NCBI RefSeq assembly: GCF_007859715.1 | Contig: NZ_SJPG01000001.1 | Location: 3,684,728-3,748,727, forward strand | DNA length: 64,000 nucleotides | Direction: 5' to 3' | DNA from: Rubinisphaera italica | GTDB taxonomy: Bacteria > Planctomycetota > Planctomycetia > Planctomycetales > Planctomycetaceae | Shown: positions 46,787 to 56,381 of the stretch, one piece after another | Layout of the letters: each line of letters begins with the position of its first letter | Numbering within the stretch: position 1 is the stretch's first letter | Position numbers and translations under genes: made by a program | Notes under the pieces: model-generated | Database searches by the model: none | What the model was told of the DNA's origin: nothing | What the model saw: only the letters and a program-made list of their open reading frames with translations

Positions 46787-48043
46787 ATGACATCAACAAT
46801 TGAATCAAAAAAACTGGAAACGATGTCGGAAGCAGCCGTTCGGACCTGGATTCAGGAGAACGTGGTTCTGGAGGATTTTGTCGGTAAGAAAGTGCTGATG
46901 GTTGTCCCCGACGCGACGCGCACCGCTCCACTTCCTCTACTATTTGATGAACTTCATCGACTGCTCAAGCCGAAAACTGAGGCACTGGATGTTATTTTCG
47001 CCCTCGGCACCCATCCTCCAATGTCCGAAGCTCAGATGTGCAAACTGCTCGGAATTGATGAAACCGAACGGCAACGGCTCTTTTTTCAGCTCGGATTGTT
47101 CAATCACGAATGGGATGAAGACGAGCGATTGACGCAACTCGGAGTGTTGACCGAAGATGACACCGAAGAAATTTCCGGCGGGCTGATGCGGGAAGAGGTC
47201 CCCGTCAAAATCAATAAACGAATTCTCGATTACGACATGCTGTTCGTTGTTGGCCCTGTTTTTCCGCATGAGGTAGTCGGGTTTTCAGGAGGGAACAAGT
47301 ATTTCTTCCCTGGGATATCCGGTCCGGAAGTGCTCAATTTCTTTCACTGGCTGGGAGCTTTAATTACAAATGCGTCAATTATTGGTGTTAAAGACACTCC
47401 CGTCCGTCGCGTAGTCGATCGAGCCGCCAAACTGATTCCGTGTGAGAAACGGGCCATGACATTTGTCGTCGCTCCCGATGCCAGTTTGTATGGACTTTCC
47501 TACGGCACACCCGAGTTTGCGTGGAATGCTGCGGCCGATATTTCTTCGCAGGTCCACATCAAATGGCAGGATAAGCCGTTCAAGCAAATCCTGTCCTGTG
47601 CCCCCGAAATGTACGATGAATTGTGGGTGGCTGGAAAATGTATGTATAAGCTGGAACCTGTTGTCGAAGATGGAGGCGAGCTGATTATCTATGCACCTCA
47701 TTTAACGGAAATCTCGATCACGCATGGCGATTTGATTCGCGAAATCGGCTATCATGTTCGAGATTATTTTGTGAAACAACCAGAAAAGTTCAGTCATATT
47801 CCTCGCGGCGTATTGGCTCACTCAACTCATGTTCGCGGTGGTGGAACATTCGAGGATGGCGTTGAATCCCCACGCGTCAAAGTGACTCTCGCTTCGCAGA
47901 TTCCGAAAGAGGTTTGTGAAGAAATCAGCCTCGGTTATCGCGATCCTGAGACCATCGATATCGAATCCTTCGCCAATCGTGAAGATGAGGGAATCCTGCT
48001 GGTCCGGAAGGCTGGCGAGCATTTGTATCGACTCAAAGATTGA
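46787..48043 (+). CDS. larA: LarA-family nickel-pincer racemase
   Basis: The 418-residue protein has all the key LarA residues. These are the PDATR motif (41-45) that holds the substrate, catalytic His76 and His107, and the cofactor pair His161 (FPHEVVGF) and Lys171 (SGGNKYFFPG), with His187 near the nickel. LarA racemises lactate or related alpha-hydroxyacids with a nickel-pincer nucleotide cofactor that other enzymes (LarB, LarC, LarE) build; none of those is in the window. The true substrate may not be lactate, because the family is broad. It shares fold, but not these residues, with the gene at 10909. Confidence 0.82.
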   Translation: MTSTIESKKLETMSEAAVRTWIQENVVLEDFVGKKVLMVVPDATRTAPLPLLFDELHRLLKPKTEALDVIFALGTHPPMSEAQMCKLLGIDETERQRLFFQLGLFNHEWDEDERLTQLGVLTEDDTEEISGGLMREEVPVKINKRILDYDMLFVVGPVFPHEVVGFSGGNKYFFPGISGPEVLNFFHWLGALITNASIIGVKDTPVRRVVDRAAKLIPCEKRAMTFVVAPDASLYGLSYGTPEFAWNAAADISSQVHIKWQDKPFKQILSCAPEMYDELWVAGKCMYKLEPVVEDGGELIIYAPHLTEISITHGDLIREIGYHVRDYFVKQPEKFSHIPRGVLAHSTHVRGGGTFEDGVESPRVKVTLASQIPKEVCEEISLGYRDPETIDIESFANREDEGILLVRKAGEHLYRLKD

Positions 48044-48090
48044 AGTACACGGATACTATTTAATAATTTGTGATGAAATCAAACATTCTA

Positions 48091-48105
48091 CAGGCAATGC
48101 CTGTT
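48091..48105. terminator. Short hairpin after larA
   Basis: ACAGGCA-A-TGCCTGT followed by TTTTC, 48 bases past the larA stop; a weak terminator or a dispersed palindrome like 2659-2675. Confidence 0.4.
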
Positions 48106-48129
48106 TTCTAATTCAAATAATAATCAACT

Positions 48130-48939
48130 ATGCCAAATACCGATTATCAATCACGTCTCGAATTCGCTCTCGATGCAGCTGAGCAGGCTCAGGATCTGAT
48201 TCTGAAGTATTATCAGAATCAGGATCTGGCGATCGATTCCAAAAAAGATGACACGCCCGTGACCGAAGCTGATCGCGGAGCGGAATTGTTAATCCGGGAA
48301 CTGCTGGAAAAGAGTTTTCCAGAGGATGGAATTCTCGGCGAAGAATTTCCGGAGAAGCCGGGGAAGAATCAGTTTCGCTGGATTCTCGACCCGATTGATG
48401 GCACAAAGTCTTTCGTGCATGGCGTTCCCCTGTTTGGTTGCCTGATTGGACTGGAAGAGATCGGCAAGAATGATGAGCGGCATTGTGTTGTTGGCGTCTG
48501 TCGTTTTCCTGCTCTCGATGAAGTGGTGTATGCAGCCAAAGGTTCAGGAGCCTGGTGGAAAATTAAAGAGAACGAACCGATTCCCGCACGTTGTTCCACG
48601 AACACCAATCTTTCAGAGGCTTGCTTCTGCACAACCAATGTCGCCCGCTGGGAACAGTTAGGTCTCTCGAAACCGTATTATACTCTCTGCAATGGCGTGC
48701 AATTGACCCGAGGCTGGGGTGATTGTTTCGGACACATCCTGGTCGCAACGGGCCGAGCCGATATTATGGTTGACCCAGTACTGAGCGAATGGGACGCAGC
48801 AGCTCTGCTGCCGATTCTCGAAGAAGCCGGCGGCCACTTCATCGATCGAGATGGAAATGCAACCATCTATTCGAAAAACGGTATGTCAGTCACAGCTGCG
48901 ATGAAAGATCAGCTGCTGCAGATTATCAACGACAAATAA
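48130..48939 (+). CDS. Inositol-monophosphatase-family phosphatase (HisN-like)
   Basis: The 269-residue protein has the family motifs: TPVTEADRGAE (metal Glu/Asp), then WILDPIDGTKSFVHGVP, the DPxDGT core, and SEWDAAALLPILEEAGG near the end. The family removes phosphate from inositol-1-phosphate or histidinol-phosphate; the FVHGVP form is close to the histidinol-phosphatase HisN group, but the substrate cannot be fixed from sequence. It lies 63 bases before pheT on the same strand, so cotranscription is possible. Confidence 0.87.
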   Translation: MPNTDYQSRLEFALDAAEQAQDLILKYYQNQDLAIDSKKDDTPVTEADRGAELLIRELLEKSFPEDGILGEEFPEKPGKNQFRWILDPIDGTKSFVHGVPLFGCLIGLEEIGKNDERHCVVGVCRFPALDEVVYAAKGSGAWWKIKENEPIPARCSTNTNLSEACFCTTNVARWEQLGLSKPYYTLCNGVQLTRGWGDCFGHILVATGRADIMVDPVLSEWDAAALLPILEEAGGHFIDRDGNATIYSKNGMSVTAAMKDQLLQIINDK

Positions 48940-49002
48940 ATTCAACCTGTAAGTTGCGAAGATCTCCAGACACCCGAACCCCGAGTCCCGAAACCCGATC
49001 AC

Positions 49003-51015
49003 ATGATAGTCAGCTGGAACTGGTTAAAAGATTACGTCACCCTCGATTGCGATCACGTCACGGCTGCAGAAAAGCTGATGATGTCCGGTTTGAATCTCGA
49101 GGAGATTGAGTCTCAGGGTGATGATTTCGCCATCGATCTGGAAGTGACCAGCAATCGTCCAGATTGTCTGGGACATATCGGTGTGGCGCGGGAGTTGACT
49201 GTACTGTTTGATAAGACATTACAGATCCCAGCCGCAGAGATTTCCACTTCTTCCGAAAAAACTTCAGATGTCACTTCGGTCGAGAATCAATCGCCCGAAC
49301 ATTGTACTCAGTATCAGGCACGCATCATTCGGGGCGTGAAAGTTGGCCCAAGTCCGGAATGGTTGCGAAAGCGATTGGAAACTCTTGGACTGCGATCCGT
49401 CAATAATGTCGTCGATGTGACTAATTATGTGCTCCTCGAATGCGGCCAGCCATTGCACGCGTTTGATTTGAATCGACTGGATGGAAAGAAGATTGTCGTC
49501 CGACAGGCGAAAAAAGGGGAAAAGATTCAGGCGATTGATGGCAAGGCCTACGAACTGGATGAGCAGATGTGCGTTATTGCCGATGCGTCTAATCCGGTTG
49601 CTATTGCTGGTGTGATGGGCGGCAAAGAGACCGAGGTTGATGAATCAACAACTGACCTGCTGATTGAAACGGCCAACTTTGCTCCTCTATCAGTGCGCCG
49701 AACAGCTCGCAAACTTTCATTGTTCAGTGATTCCTCTTTCCGTTTCGAACGAGGAGTTGATGTTCGCCAAATCGACTGGGCGAGCCGACGTTGCTGCGAA
49801 TTGATTGTGCAGGTCGCAGGCGGTGAGATCCTGGAAGATTCGATCAAGGTCGGAAATTTTGAGCCAGTATTACCAGAGGGGATCACATTACGATTCGCTC
49901 AGGTTCCTCGGATTCTGGGAATTGATGTGCCGGTTGATGCGAGCCGAGAGATTCTGAAAAAACTTGGTTTGACCGAGCATGATTTTCAAGGCGAGTCTGC
50001 CATCTATTCTCCTCCCAGCTGGCGTGCAGATTTAACTCGGGAAGCAGACCTGATTGAAGAAATCGCCCGCATCTACGGCTACGATCAAATTCCTGAAAAC
50101 GATCCTCCTCTGGTTCGTGCGACGGCTAAGTCCGACCAGGATCGGACGACCGATATCGTTCATCATGTCTTCAATGCTGCGGGCTTCTATGAAGCAATTA
50201 CGATGTCGTTTGTCTCAGCCGAACTTTCTGCAGCCTTCAACCCGCGTGGACTCGAAACACAATTGCAGGTCGAGCATTCATCACGGAAGAAAGACAATCA
50301 GCTGCGGTCATCACTCATTCCAAGCTTGCTGGTTTCTCGTCGAGCGAATGAACGAACTGGAACCAGCAATTCTCAACTTTACGAAATCTCGCGAGTCTTC
50401 ACAGGCTGGACCAAAGTGGGAGCGATTCAGCCGCTCTCCGTTGGCTGCGTGACCAGTCAATCATTCTTCGAACTCAAAGGTTTGCTCGAAACGCTCGTCA
50501 GCACTTTGAACCCACAACTCCACTTCGAAGCAACTGCTTGTGAAGCAACGGGCTATGCGAGCGGCCGAGTTGCCAGACTGAGTTTAAACGGGAAAGACTG
50601 GGGTTGGATTGGTGAACTGGATCGAAAGGTGCTGGATCAAGCGGGCTTGAGAGATGCGGTTACTGCTGCTGAGTTTGAATTGCAGCCGCTGATTGACATT
50701 CTCGACCAGGCTCCTCAGGCACAGGCAATTCCACAGTTCCCAGCAGTCGAACGGGATTTCAACTTCCTGATCAACGATGAAATCACGTGGCAGCAGTTGT
50801 CCGGGACGATTACTAAATCCGGTGGACCTCTTTTCACGGGTGTGGAATTCGTCAGCGAATATCGCGGCAAGCCGATCGAATCCGGAAAGAAGACTTATCT
50901 TGTGCGAGCAGCGTTTCGGTCAGCAGAACGCACCCTGACCGGCGAAGAAGTCGATACTGCTCATGCCCAAATTGTCGCTAATTGTGAGCAGGAACTGGCG
51001 GCTGTCCTGAGGTAG
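49003..51015 (+). CDS. pheT: Phenylalanine-tRNA ligase beta subunit, short form
   Basis: The 670-residue protein lacks the ~120-residue EMAPII/tRNA-binding OB domain present near the N-terminus of the ~790-residue E. coli PheT. It runs straight from NWLKDYVTL and SGLNLEEIE into VTSNRPDCLGHIGVARELT. The B3/B4 editing module (VVDVTNYVLLECGQPLHAFD), B5 (PPSWRADLTREADLIEEIARIYGYD) and C-terminal anticodon-binding ferredoxin-like domain (FPAVERDFNFLINDE) are all present. The subunit edits Tyr-tRNA and supports catalysis with PheS, which is not in the window. Confidence 0.9.
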   Translation: MIVSWNWLKDYVTLDCDHVTAAEKLMMSGLNLEEIESQGDDFAIDLEVTSNRPDCLGHIGVARELTVLFDKTLQIPAAEISTSSEKTSDVTSVENQSPEHCTQYQARIIRGVKVGPSPEWLRKRLETLGLRSVNNVVDVTNYVLLECGQPLHAFDLNRLDGKKIVVRQAKKGEKIQAIDGKAYELDEQMCVIADASNPVAIAGVMGGKETEVDESTTDLLIETANFAPLSVRRTARKLSLFSDSSFRFERGVDVRQIDWASRRCCELIVQVAGGEILEDSIKVGNFEPVLPEGITLRFAQVPRILGIDVPVDASREILKKLGLTEHDFQGESAIYSPPSWRADLTREADLIEEIARIYGYDQIPENDPPLVRATAKSDQDRTTDIVHHVFNAAGFYEAITMSFVSAELSAAFNPRGLETQLQVEHSSRKKDNQLRSSLIPSLLVSRRANERTGTSNSQLYEISRVFTGWTKVGAIQPLSVGCVTSQSFFELKGLLETLVSTLNPQLHFEATACEATGYASGRVARLSLNGKDWGWIGELDRKVLDQAGLRDAVTAAEFELQPLIDILDQAPQAQAIPQFPAVERDFNFLINDEITWQQLSGTITKSGGPLFTGVEFVSEYRGKPIESGKKTYLVRAAFRSAERTLTGEEVDTAHAQIVANCEQELAAVLR

Positions 51016-51073
51016 TTTTCTCACGTCTCTCTTCAATCCATTTCAAACTCCTCTTTGATAAGCAGTCAGGTGT

Positions 51074-52132
51074 ATGAAAAAGATTGAAGAACTGGATGGG
51101 ATTCGCGGGCTGGCAATCATTGCCGTTATTCTTTTTCATTGCCTGCGGTTTTCTCATACGATCCCTGCTCTCTCTTTTCTTGATCTCGTCTTTGGCAGTC
51201 TGTGGATTGGTGTCGATCTGTTCTTCGTGCTTTCTGGGTTTTTGATCACATCAATTCTCATCACACAGAAAGAGGCTGAGCACCGACTCAAAAACTTCTA
51301 TATTCGACGAACTCTGCGGATATTTCCGCTTTACTTCTTTGTACTCGGTATTGTCCTTCTCTTGAGTTGTCTGAATATCTCCCCTTTCCGGGAGGTCTTC
51401 AGCGATCTGGTCTATCATTTTACTTACACCTTCAACATCCGTGTTGCCTTGTATGACTGGCCTGAAGCTCCGCTCCTGAATCATTTCTGGAGTTTGTGTA
51501 TTGAGGAACAGTTTTATCTGGTGTGGCCGTTTCTTGTATTTTACACATCTCGAAAGAGACTTCATCGGATTTTAATAGCCGCCATTGCCTGCTCTCTTAT
51601 TTGTCGATTCGGGATCCTGCTGACGACTCAATCATGGGCGACTCAATACGCCTTTCCGCTCTGTCGATTGGATGGATTGTCCATTGGAGCCCTTATTGCA
51701 TTACGGTTTACCAGTGAGCAACCCAATTATCGACTTCCCCAAATCATTGGCACAATATCTCTTGGAGCGACAGCCTGTCTGTTTCTGATTTTTCGAGGCT
51801 TTCGCATCGAAGATCCCATTTTGATTTTCATCCTGCCCACCTTGATAGCCGCGGCTTACTTACCGATTTTCTGTACGGTGCTTGGCGTAGGGGATTCGTT
51901 ACTCAAAAAAACTTTACGTTCTCGTATTCTCCGCTGGTTCGGAAAATACAGTTACGGCTTGTATGTGTACCATCAAATCATTCGAGTGCTTGTGCGTGAA
52001 TATTGGGGCATTACAGAATCACCGCTCGGCTTGATCGTTGTCGGAGGACTTTCAGTTGGTTGCAGCGTACTCTCATTCAAATTCCTGGAAAGCTATTTTC
52101 TCTCTCTGAAAACAAAATATGCCCCTCATTGA
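51074..52132 (+). CDS. Membrane acyltransferase (acyltransferase 3 family)
   Basis: The 352-residue protein has ~9-10 membrane helices. It opens with ELDGIRGLAIIAVILFHC, the family's R-x-x-A-x-x-x-V-x-x-x-H motif whose His and Arg act in acyl transfer, and contains WIGVDLFFVLSGFLI. WSLCIEEQFYLVWP is also typical. It would O-acylate a cell-surface or polysaccharide sugar from acyl-CoA. It stands alone after pheT (58-base gap). Confidence 0.9.
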   Translation: MKKIEELDGIRGLAIIAVILFHCLRFSHTIPALSFLDLVFGSLWIGVDLFFVLSGFLITSILITQKEAEHRLKNFYIRRTLRIFPLYFFVLGIVLLLSCLNISPFREVFSDLVYHFTYTFNIRVALYDWPEAPLLNHFWSLCIEEQFYLVWPFLVFYTSRKRLHRILIAAIACSLICRFGILLTTQSWATQYAFPLCRLDGLSIGALIALRFTSEQPNYRLPQIIGTISLGATACLFLIFRGFRIEDPILIFILPTLIAAAYLPIFCTVLGVGDSLLKKTLRSRILRWFGKYSYGLYVYHQIIRVLVREYWGITESPLGLIVVGGLSVGCSVLSFKFLESYFLSLKTKYAPH

Positions 52133-52320
52133 TTCGTTCGCGTCTCAAAACACTTTTCTGATCTCACCTCAATCAGATATCATGACTTCAGATGCGCTCT
52201 CGAACATATTCAATAATTACCTGCAACGTTCAGCAGGAGCAAACACGGCGTTTTCAGGACATTTCGTGTTTATGCGACTGTAGAAACCATTTAAAATGGT
52301 CTGATATTGGAATATCTCTA

Positions 52321-52665
52321 ATGACAATGACGTCGAAAAAACCTGGACACGAAAACGACTCTCAGCTGACGGTCAACAAGTTACAAAAATCGATTCAGGA
52401 GATGTTTGGTCACAAAGACTCCCAACGCGGGGTCGATGGAACCTTCATGTGGTTTATGGAAGAAGTCGGCGAACTGGCCGGGGCATTGCGCTCGGATAAT
52501 CGAGAAGAACTCGCTGGCGAATTTGCCGATGTGCTCGCCTGGCTGGTTACACTGGCCAATTTGACGGGGATTGATCTGGAGCAGGCTGTCGCCAAGAAAT
52601 ACTGCAAGGGTTGCCCGCGCTGCATGGCAGAGGTTTGTGAATGCCAGATTTCTGCGAAGCCCTAA
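52321..52665 (+). CDS. MazG-like nucleotide pyrophosphohydrolase
   Basis: Start ATG 52321 gives 114 residues; an upstream frame open from 52192 would add a cysteine-rich segment unlike the family. The core FMWFMEEVGELAGALRSDNR carries the EExxE metal motif, and EFADVLAWLVTLANLTGIDL carries the following ExxD set. The ending KYCKGCPRCMAEVCECQ adds four cysteines. MazG proteins hydrolyse NTPs or dNTPs to monophosphates, limiting misincorporation. A methyltransferase gene follows 36 bases later. Confidence 0.8.
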   Translation: MTMTSKKPGHENDSQLTVNKLQKSIQEMFGHKDSQRGVDGTFMWFMEEVGELAGALRSDNREELAGEFADVLAWLVTLANLTGIDLEQAVAKKYCKGCPRCMAEVCECQISAKP

Positions 52666-52701
52666 ACCGCGTATTACTTCCTGCTGAATTCTATTATCGA
52701 G

Positions 52702-53418
52702 ATGTCGTTGACAAAAGCTCATAAAACCTCACTCCCTGATTGCATTGATCTCTGGCGAGATGAAGAAATTGATTTGGGAGTCCGTACACTTCAGTTGACC
52801 ATTCCCGAAGATCCCGATGCCTTGCTCGATCGCCCTGAGGTCCTCGAAGAAAATCGGCAGACAGATTATGTCCCCTACTGGGCTTACCTTTGGCCAGCAG
52901 CTCGATCTTTTGCCAACATCATGGCTTCGCTGAAAGATCCGCATTCAAAAGAATTGCTGGAGATCGGTTGCGGCTGTGGACTTGTTGGCCTAGCAGCGAT
53001 GACTAATGGAATCGAAGTGACCTTCAGCGACAATCGACTCGAAGCTTTGCAGCTTTCGGAATATAACGCCCGACAAAACAATCTACAGAATTATGAATTG
53101 CTGCAACTCGACTGGTTTCATCCTCCCAAAGAAAAACGCTGGGACTGGATCATCGCTTCGGATGTCCTTTACGAAGCTCGATTTCACGAGCCGCTGCTGG
53201 AGACAATCACACAACTGATCAAACCAGGTGGGCAAATCTGGATTGGAGATCCCGGTCGCGCTCTCGTCCTCGAGTTTGTCCGAATGGCCCAGCAACGCGG
53301 CTGGGAGCCGCTCGTTTACGATGCCGACCTGCAACTTCGTTCATTTCCATCCATCGGACATTTCCAGTTGCTTGTCTTTAAAATCGAAGCCGATCAAGAT
53401 AACATCAACGACAGCTGA
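52702..53418 (+). CDS. SAM-dependent methyltransferase (METTL21/nicotinamide-type)
   Basis: The 238-residue protein has a Rossmann methyltransferase core: motif I LLEIGCGCGLVGLAA (about 82-96), TFSDNRLEALQLSEYN, and the acidic post-motif WDWIIASDVLYEARFHEPLL. The DVLY form is characteristic of the protein-lysine methyltransferase group related to METTL21; YVPYWAYLWPAARSF near residue 55 also fits. Substrate unknown. No signal. It probably shares a transcript with the MazG-like gene. Confidence 0.82.
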   Translation: MSLTKAHKTSLPDCIDLWRDEEIDLGVRTLQLTIPEDPDALLDRPEVLEENRQTDYVPYWAYLWPAARSFANIMASLKDPHSKELLEIGCGCGLVGLAAMTNGIEVTFSDNRLEALQLSEYNARQNNLQNYELLQLDWFHPPKEKRWDWIIASDVLYEARFHEPLLETITQLIKPGGQIWIGDPGRALVLEFVRMAQQRGWEPLVYDADLQLRSFPSIGHFQLLVFKIEADQDNINDS

Positions 53419-53487
53419 TCATTCTTCTGAGGATCGTTCGACTCCAAAATGTTTGGCTGCTGAAATTTTAATTCTAAGGATTAGGCA

Positions 53488-54819
53488 ATGTCATTCAGAA
53501 ATTTGCTCTGTCTCCTGTTGTTGACTCTGATCCCTGCTTCGATTTCTTTTGCTCAATCCCGTGAAGAAAAAGTCCGGTCGGATCGTCAGAAAGTCCTTGA
53601 AGATGGCTTCTGGATTTACAACGATCTGGCCAAAGGATTCGAACAGGCTCGTCAGACCGGCAAACCTCTTGTTGTCGTTTTACGCTGTATCCCCTGCGTG
53701 GCCTGTGTGAAACTGGATGACGAACTTGTCGATCAGGATCCTGTCATTCGACCGCTGCTTAAAGAGTTCGTCTGCGTGCGAATCGTTTCCACAAATGGTC
53801 TCGATCTTTCATTGTTTCAGTACGATACCGATCAATCCTTTGCCGTCTTCATGCTCAATGCCGATGGCACAATTTACGGCCGCTTCGGCACCCGCTCACA
53901 CCGTACCGACTGGTACGAGGATGTTTCTCTGACGGGCTTAGCCAAAGCTCTTCAGGGAGCCCTGAAATTGCATCAGAATTACCCGTCTAACAAAGCAGAG
54001 CTTTCTGGCAAACGCGGAAAGCCCCTCGAATATGCGTCGCCCGAAAAATATCCGTCACTCAAAGATAAATATCGAGATTCAATCGATTTCGCCGACAGCA
54101 ATGTCGTTAAGAGTTGTATTCATTGTCATCAAATCGGCGATGCTCGCCGGGATTACTACTGGAGTCAGGGAAAAAAGTTACCGGAAGATTTGCTGTTCCC
54201 TTACCCGCACCCGAAATCAATCGGCTTGATTCTCGATCCCGAATCCAAAGCAACCGTTAAGGAAGTCACCTCAAACACACCTGCCTCGAAAGCAGGTTTA
54301 CGTGCAGGCGATGAAATCGTGTCTCTGCAAAATCAACCTCTCCTCTCTATTGCCGATGTTCAATGGGTACTCGACAAAGCAAACCCTGAAGGCGATCAGT
54401 TGACAGCGGAAGTTGTTCGCAATGGACGTCCACAGAAGTTGACTATTGAACTACAGGATGGCTGGCGTCGAAACGGCGATATCTCCTGGCGAGTTTCTAC
54501 CTGGCAACTTCGAAGAAAGTACTTCGGGGGGATGAAACTTGAAGAACTGACCAGTGAAGAACGAGAGCAGGCAAAAATACCTGCCGATCAACTTGCTCTA
54601 CGTATCCAGCATGTCGGCAAATATCCGCCTCACAACTTTGCCCGGCGATCCGGCTTCAAAGAAGGCGATATCATCACCAGCTTTGATGGCACTTTGGATC
54701 TGCTCACAGAAACCGACTTGCTAATTCACGGAGCCGACAACTTCAAACCTGCTCAAATGGTTTCTGTAACGATTCTGAGAAATGGTAACGAGATTCAAAA
54801 ACAATTGAATTTGCCATAA
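53488..54819 (+). CDS. Secreted thioredoxin-like/CxxCH/PDZ protein
   Basis: The 443-residue protein has a signal peptide (cleavage near residue 22, ISFAQ). A thioredoxin-fold domain (about 30-165) with cysteines C67, C70 and C73 (CIPCVAC) follows. A heme-binding-type motif C210-x2-C213-H214 (KSCIHCHQIGDARRD) comes next. Two PDZ-like domains follow, about 260-340 (EVTSNTPASKAGLRAGDEIV) and 390-440 (ARRSGFKEGDIITSFDG). It may be a periplasmic redox or stress sensor; no other cytochrome gene is nearby. Whether the CxxCH holds heme cannot be shown here. Confidence 0.75.
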   Translation: MSFRNLLCLLLLTLIPASISFAQSREEKVRSDRQKVLEDGFWIYNDLAKGFEQARQTGKPLVVVLRCIPCVACVKLDDELVDQDPVIRPLLKEFVCVRIVSTNGLDLSLFQYDTDQSFAVFMLNADGTIYGRFGTRSHRTDWYEDVSLTGLAKALQGALKLHQNYPSNKAELSGKRGKPLEYASPEKYPSLKDKYRDSIDFADSNVVKSCIHCHQIGDARRDYYWSQGKKLPEDLLFPYPHPKSIGLILDPESKATVKEVTSNTPASKAGLRAGDEIVSLQNQPLLSIADVQWVLDKANPEGDQLTAEVVRNGRPQKLTIELQDGWRRNGDISWRVSTWQLRRKYFGGMKLEELTSEEREQAKIPADQLALRIQHVGKYPPHNFARRSGFKEGDIITSFDGTLDLLTETDLLIHGADNFKPAQMVSVTILRNGNEIQKQLNLP

Positions 54820-54837
54820 GTTTATTAAACAATAATT

Positions 54838-54856
54838 ACAAGCACGTAGTGCTTGT
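54838..54856. repeat. Short palindrome sharing the family A tip
   Basis: ACAAGCAC-GTA-GTGCTTGT, a perfect 8-bp stem between two converging genes. It looks like a family A element reduced to its outermost bases. Confidence 0.6.
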
Positions 54857-54865
54857 ACGCTTGAA

Positions 54866-56350
54866 CTACTCCATAGATTTACTCGAACCTGAATCGCGAA
54901 TTTTGAGGCATTCCGTTTCCAGTCGCTTGGCAATCTCAGGGTGAGACTCGATCACATTCTTCGTTTCAGCAGGATCATCCTGCATGTTGAATAAAAAGTA
55001 AGGCTGTTCGAACGGAGTTCCTTTCGGTGCCTGCCGACCTCCTGAACCATTCCCTAACACCAGTTTCCATTCCCCAGCACGGATGGCAAACATTCCATTG
55101 GCCGAGTGATGAATCACTGGAGCACGTGATGTTTTTCGAGTCTCACCTTTCAGCAAAGGTAAGAGACTGAAACTATCGGGAGCGGCCCCTTCCGGCAGGT
55201 CTTTGTTGATCACATCGGCTGCAGTGGCGAAAAAGTCGGTCAGACAAATTGTCTCCTTCGATTTGGCTCCAGCTTTGATATTTCCTGGCCAGCGGACAAA
55301 AAACGGCACGTGATGTCCACCTTCCCAGACATCGGCTTTTGTGCCGCGAAAGCTATCGTTTGCCATGTGATGCTCAGGGCGATATCCCTGCACCGATTCT
55401 TCATCGACATGATCCTTATCATCATTTTCAAGTCGATACATGTAGGAGCCATTATCACTCGTATAAACGACAAGTGTGTTGTCACGCACACCCGCATCAT
55501 CAATCGACTTGAGAATATTTCCGACCGTCGCATCAACCTGATGCACGAAGTCTCCGTATGGCCCCAGGTCTGTCTGATTTTGAAACCGGGGATGAGGCAT
55601 GACCGGTTTGTGAGGAGCCGTTAGCGGGACATAGAGGAAGAAGGGAGAAGACTTCTCGGCTCGATCAGCAATATACTTCTCGGCCTGAGCTGCAATATCA
55701 TCCAGAACATTCTCCATGACCAAATCAGGACTTCGTTCTCCCTTACGAAGAAAGGCCGGAAATTTTTGAGCTTGCTGAGTCAACTCGGGATACTCTGTGA
55801 TTTTCCCGTTTTCAATATACACATAGGGTGGAAAATCGAGAGACGCCGGGATGATGTAAGAATAATCAAACCCATGAGTATGCGGTCCATTGCTGACCGG
55901 TTTCGAGAAATCGAACTGATCGCCATCCTTTACAAAACCGAGCCCCAAATGCCATTTTCCAACGACACCTGTGGCGTAACCGTTGTCTTTGAGAAACTCA
56001 GCAATTGTTAGGCGGTCATCTTGAATCAGCGGTGTGCCGTAGCCATTCAGCACGCCTTTTTTCAGGTATGTTCGCCAGCAATATCGCCCTGTTACAACTC
56101 CATAACGTGTCGGTGTACAAACGGCCGATGGCGTATGTGCATCCGTAAAATTCATCCCCTCTGAAGCCAGCTGATTCAAATTCGGCGTCGGAATTTTCGA
56201 GTCTGCATTTAGAGCCTGAACATCTCCATAGCCCATGTCGTCGGCCATGATAAAAATCATATTTGGCCTGTCGTCTGCATGAGCGAGTGAGTAGGCCATG
56301 AGGCTTGTTAGCAAGACGGTAAGCAGATGACGCGTTAAGTTGGATTTCAT
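54866..56350 (-). CDS. Secreted sulfatase (arylsulfatase type)
   Basis: Start ATG 56350 gives a signal peptide ending near LAHA and 494 residues; 56404 would add a tail overlapping the neighbour. The sulfatase motif C78-T-P-T-R82 is present, with metal residues in FIMADDMGYGDVQ and later TSDNGSYMYR. The long exposed region (VQGYRPEHHMANDSFRGTKA) is typical of arylsulfatases acting on large substrates. It is probably in one unit with the aldolase gene upstream (gap 31 bases), fitting release of sulfate from a deoxy-sugar-rich polysaccharide. Confidence 0.9.
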   Translation of the reverse strand: MKSNLTRHLLTVLLTSLMAYSLAHADDRPNMIFIMADDMGYGDVQALNADSKIPTPNLNQLASEGMNFTDAHTPSAVCTPTRYGVVTGRYCWRTYLKKGVLNGYGTPLIQDDRLTIAEFLKDNGYATGVVGKWHLGLGFVKDGDQFDFSKPVSNGPHTHGFDYSYIIPASLDFPPYVYIENGKITEYPELTQQAQKFPAFLRKGERSPDLVMENVLDDIAAQAEKYIADRAEKSSPFFLYVPLTAPHKPVMPHPRFQNQTDLGPYGDFVHQVDATVGNILKSIDDAGVRDNTLVVYTSDNGSYMYRLENDDKDHVDEESVQGYRPEHHMANDSFRGTKADVWEGGHHVPFFVRWPGNIKAGAKSKETICLTDFFATAADVINKDLPEGAAPDSFSLLPLLKGETRKTSRAPVIHHSANGMFAIRAGEWKLVLGNGSGGRQAPKGTPFEQPYFLFNMQDDPAETKNVIESHPEIAKRLETECLKIRDSGSSKSME

Positions 56351-56381
56351 TATGAGACCAATCAGCAGTTTAATGAGTATT

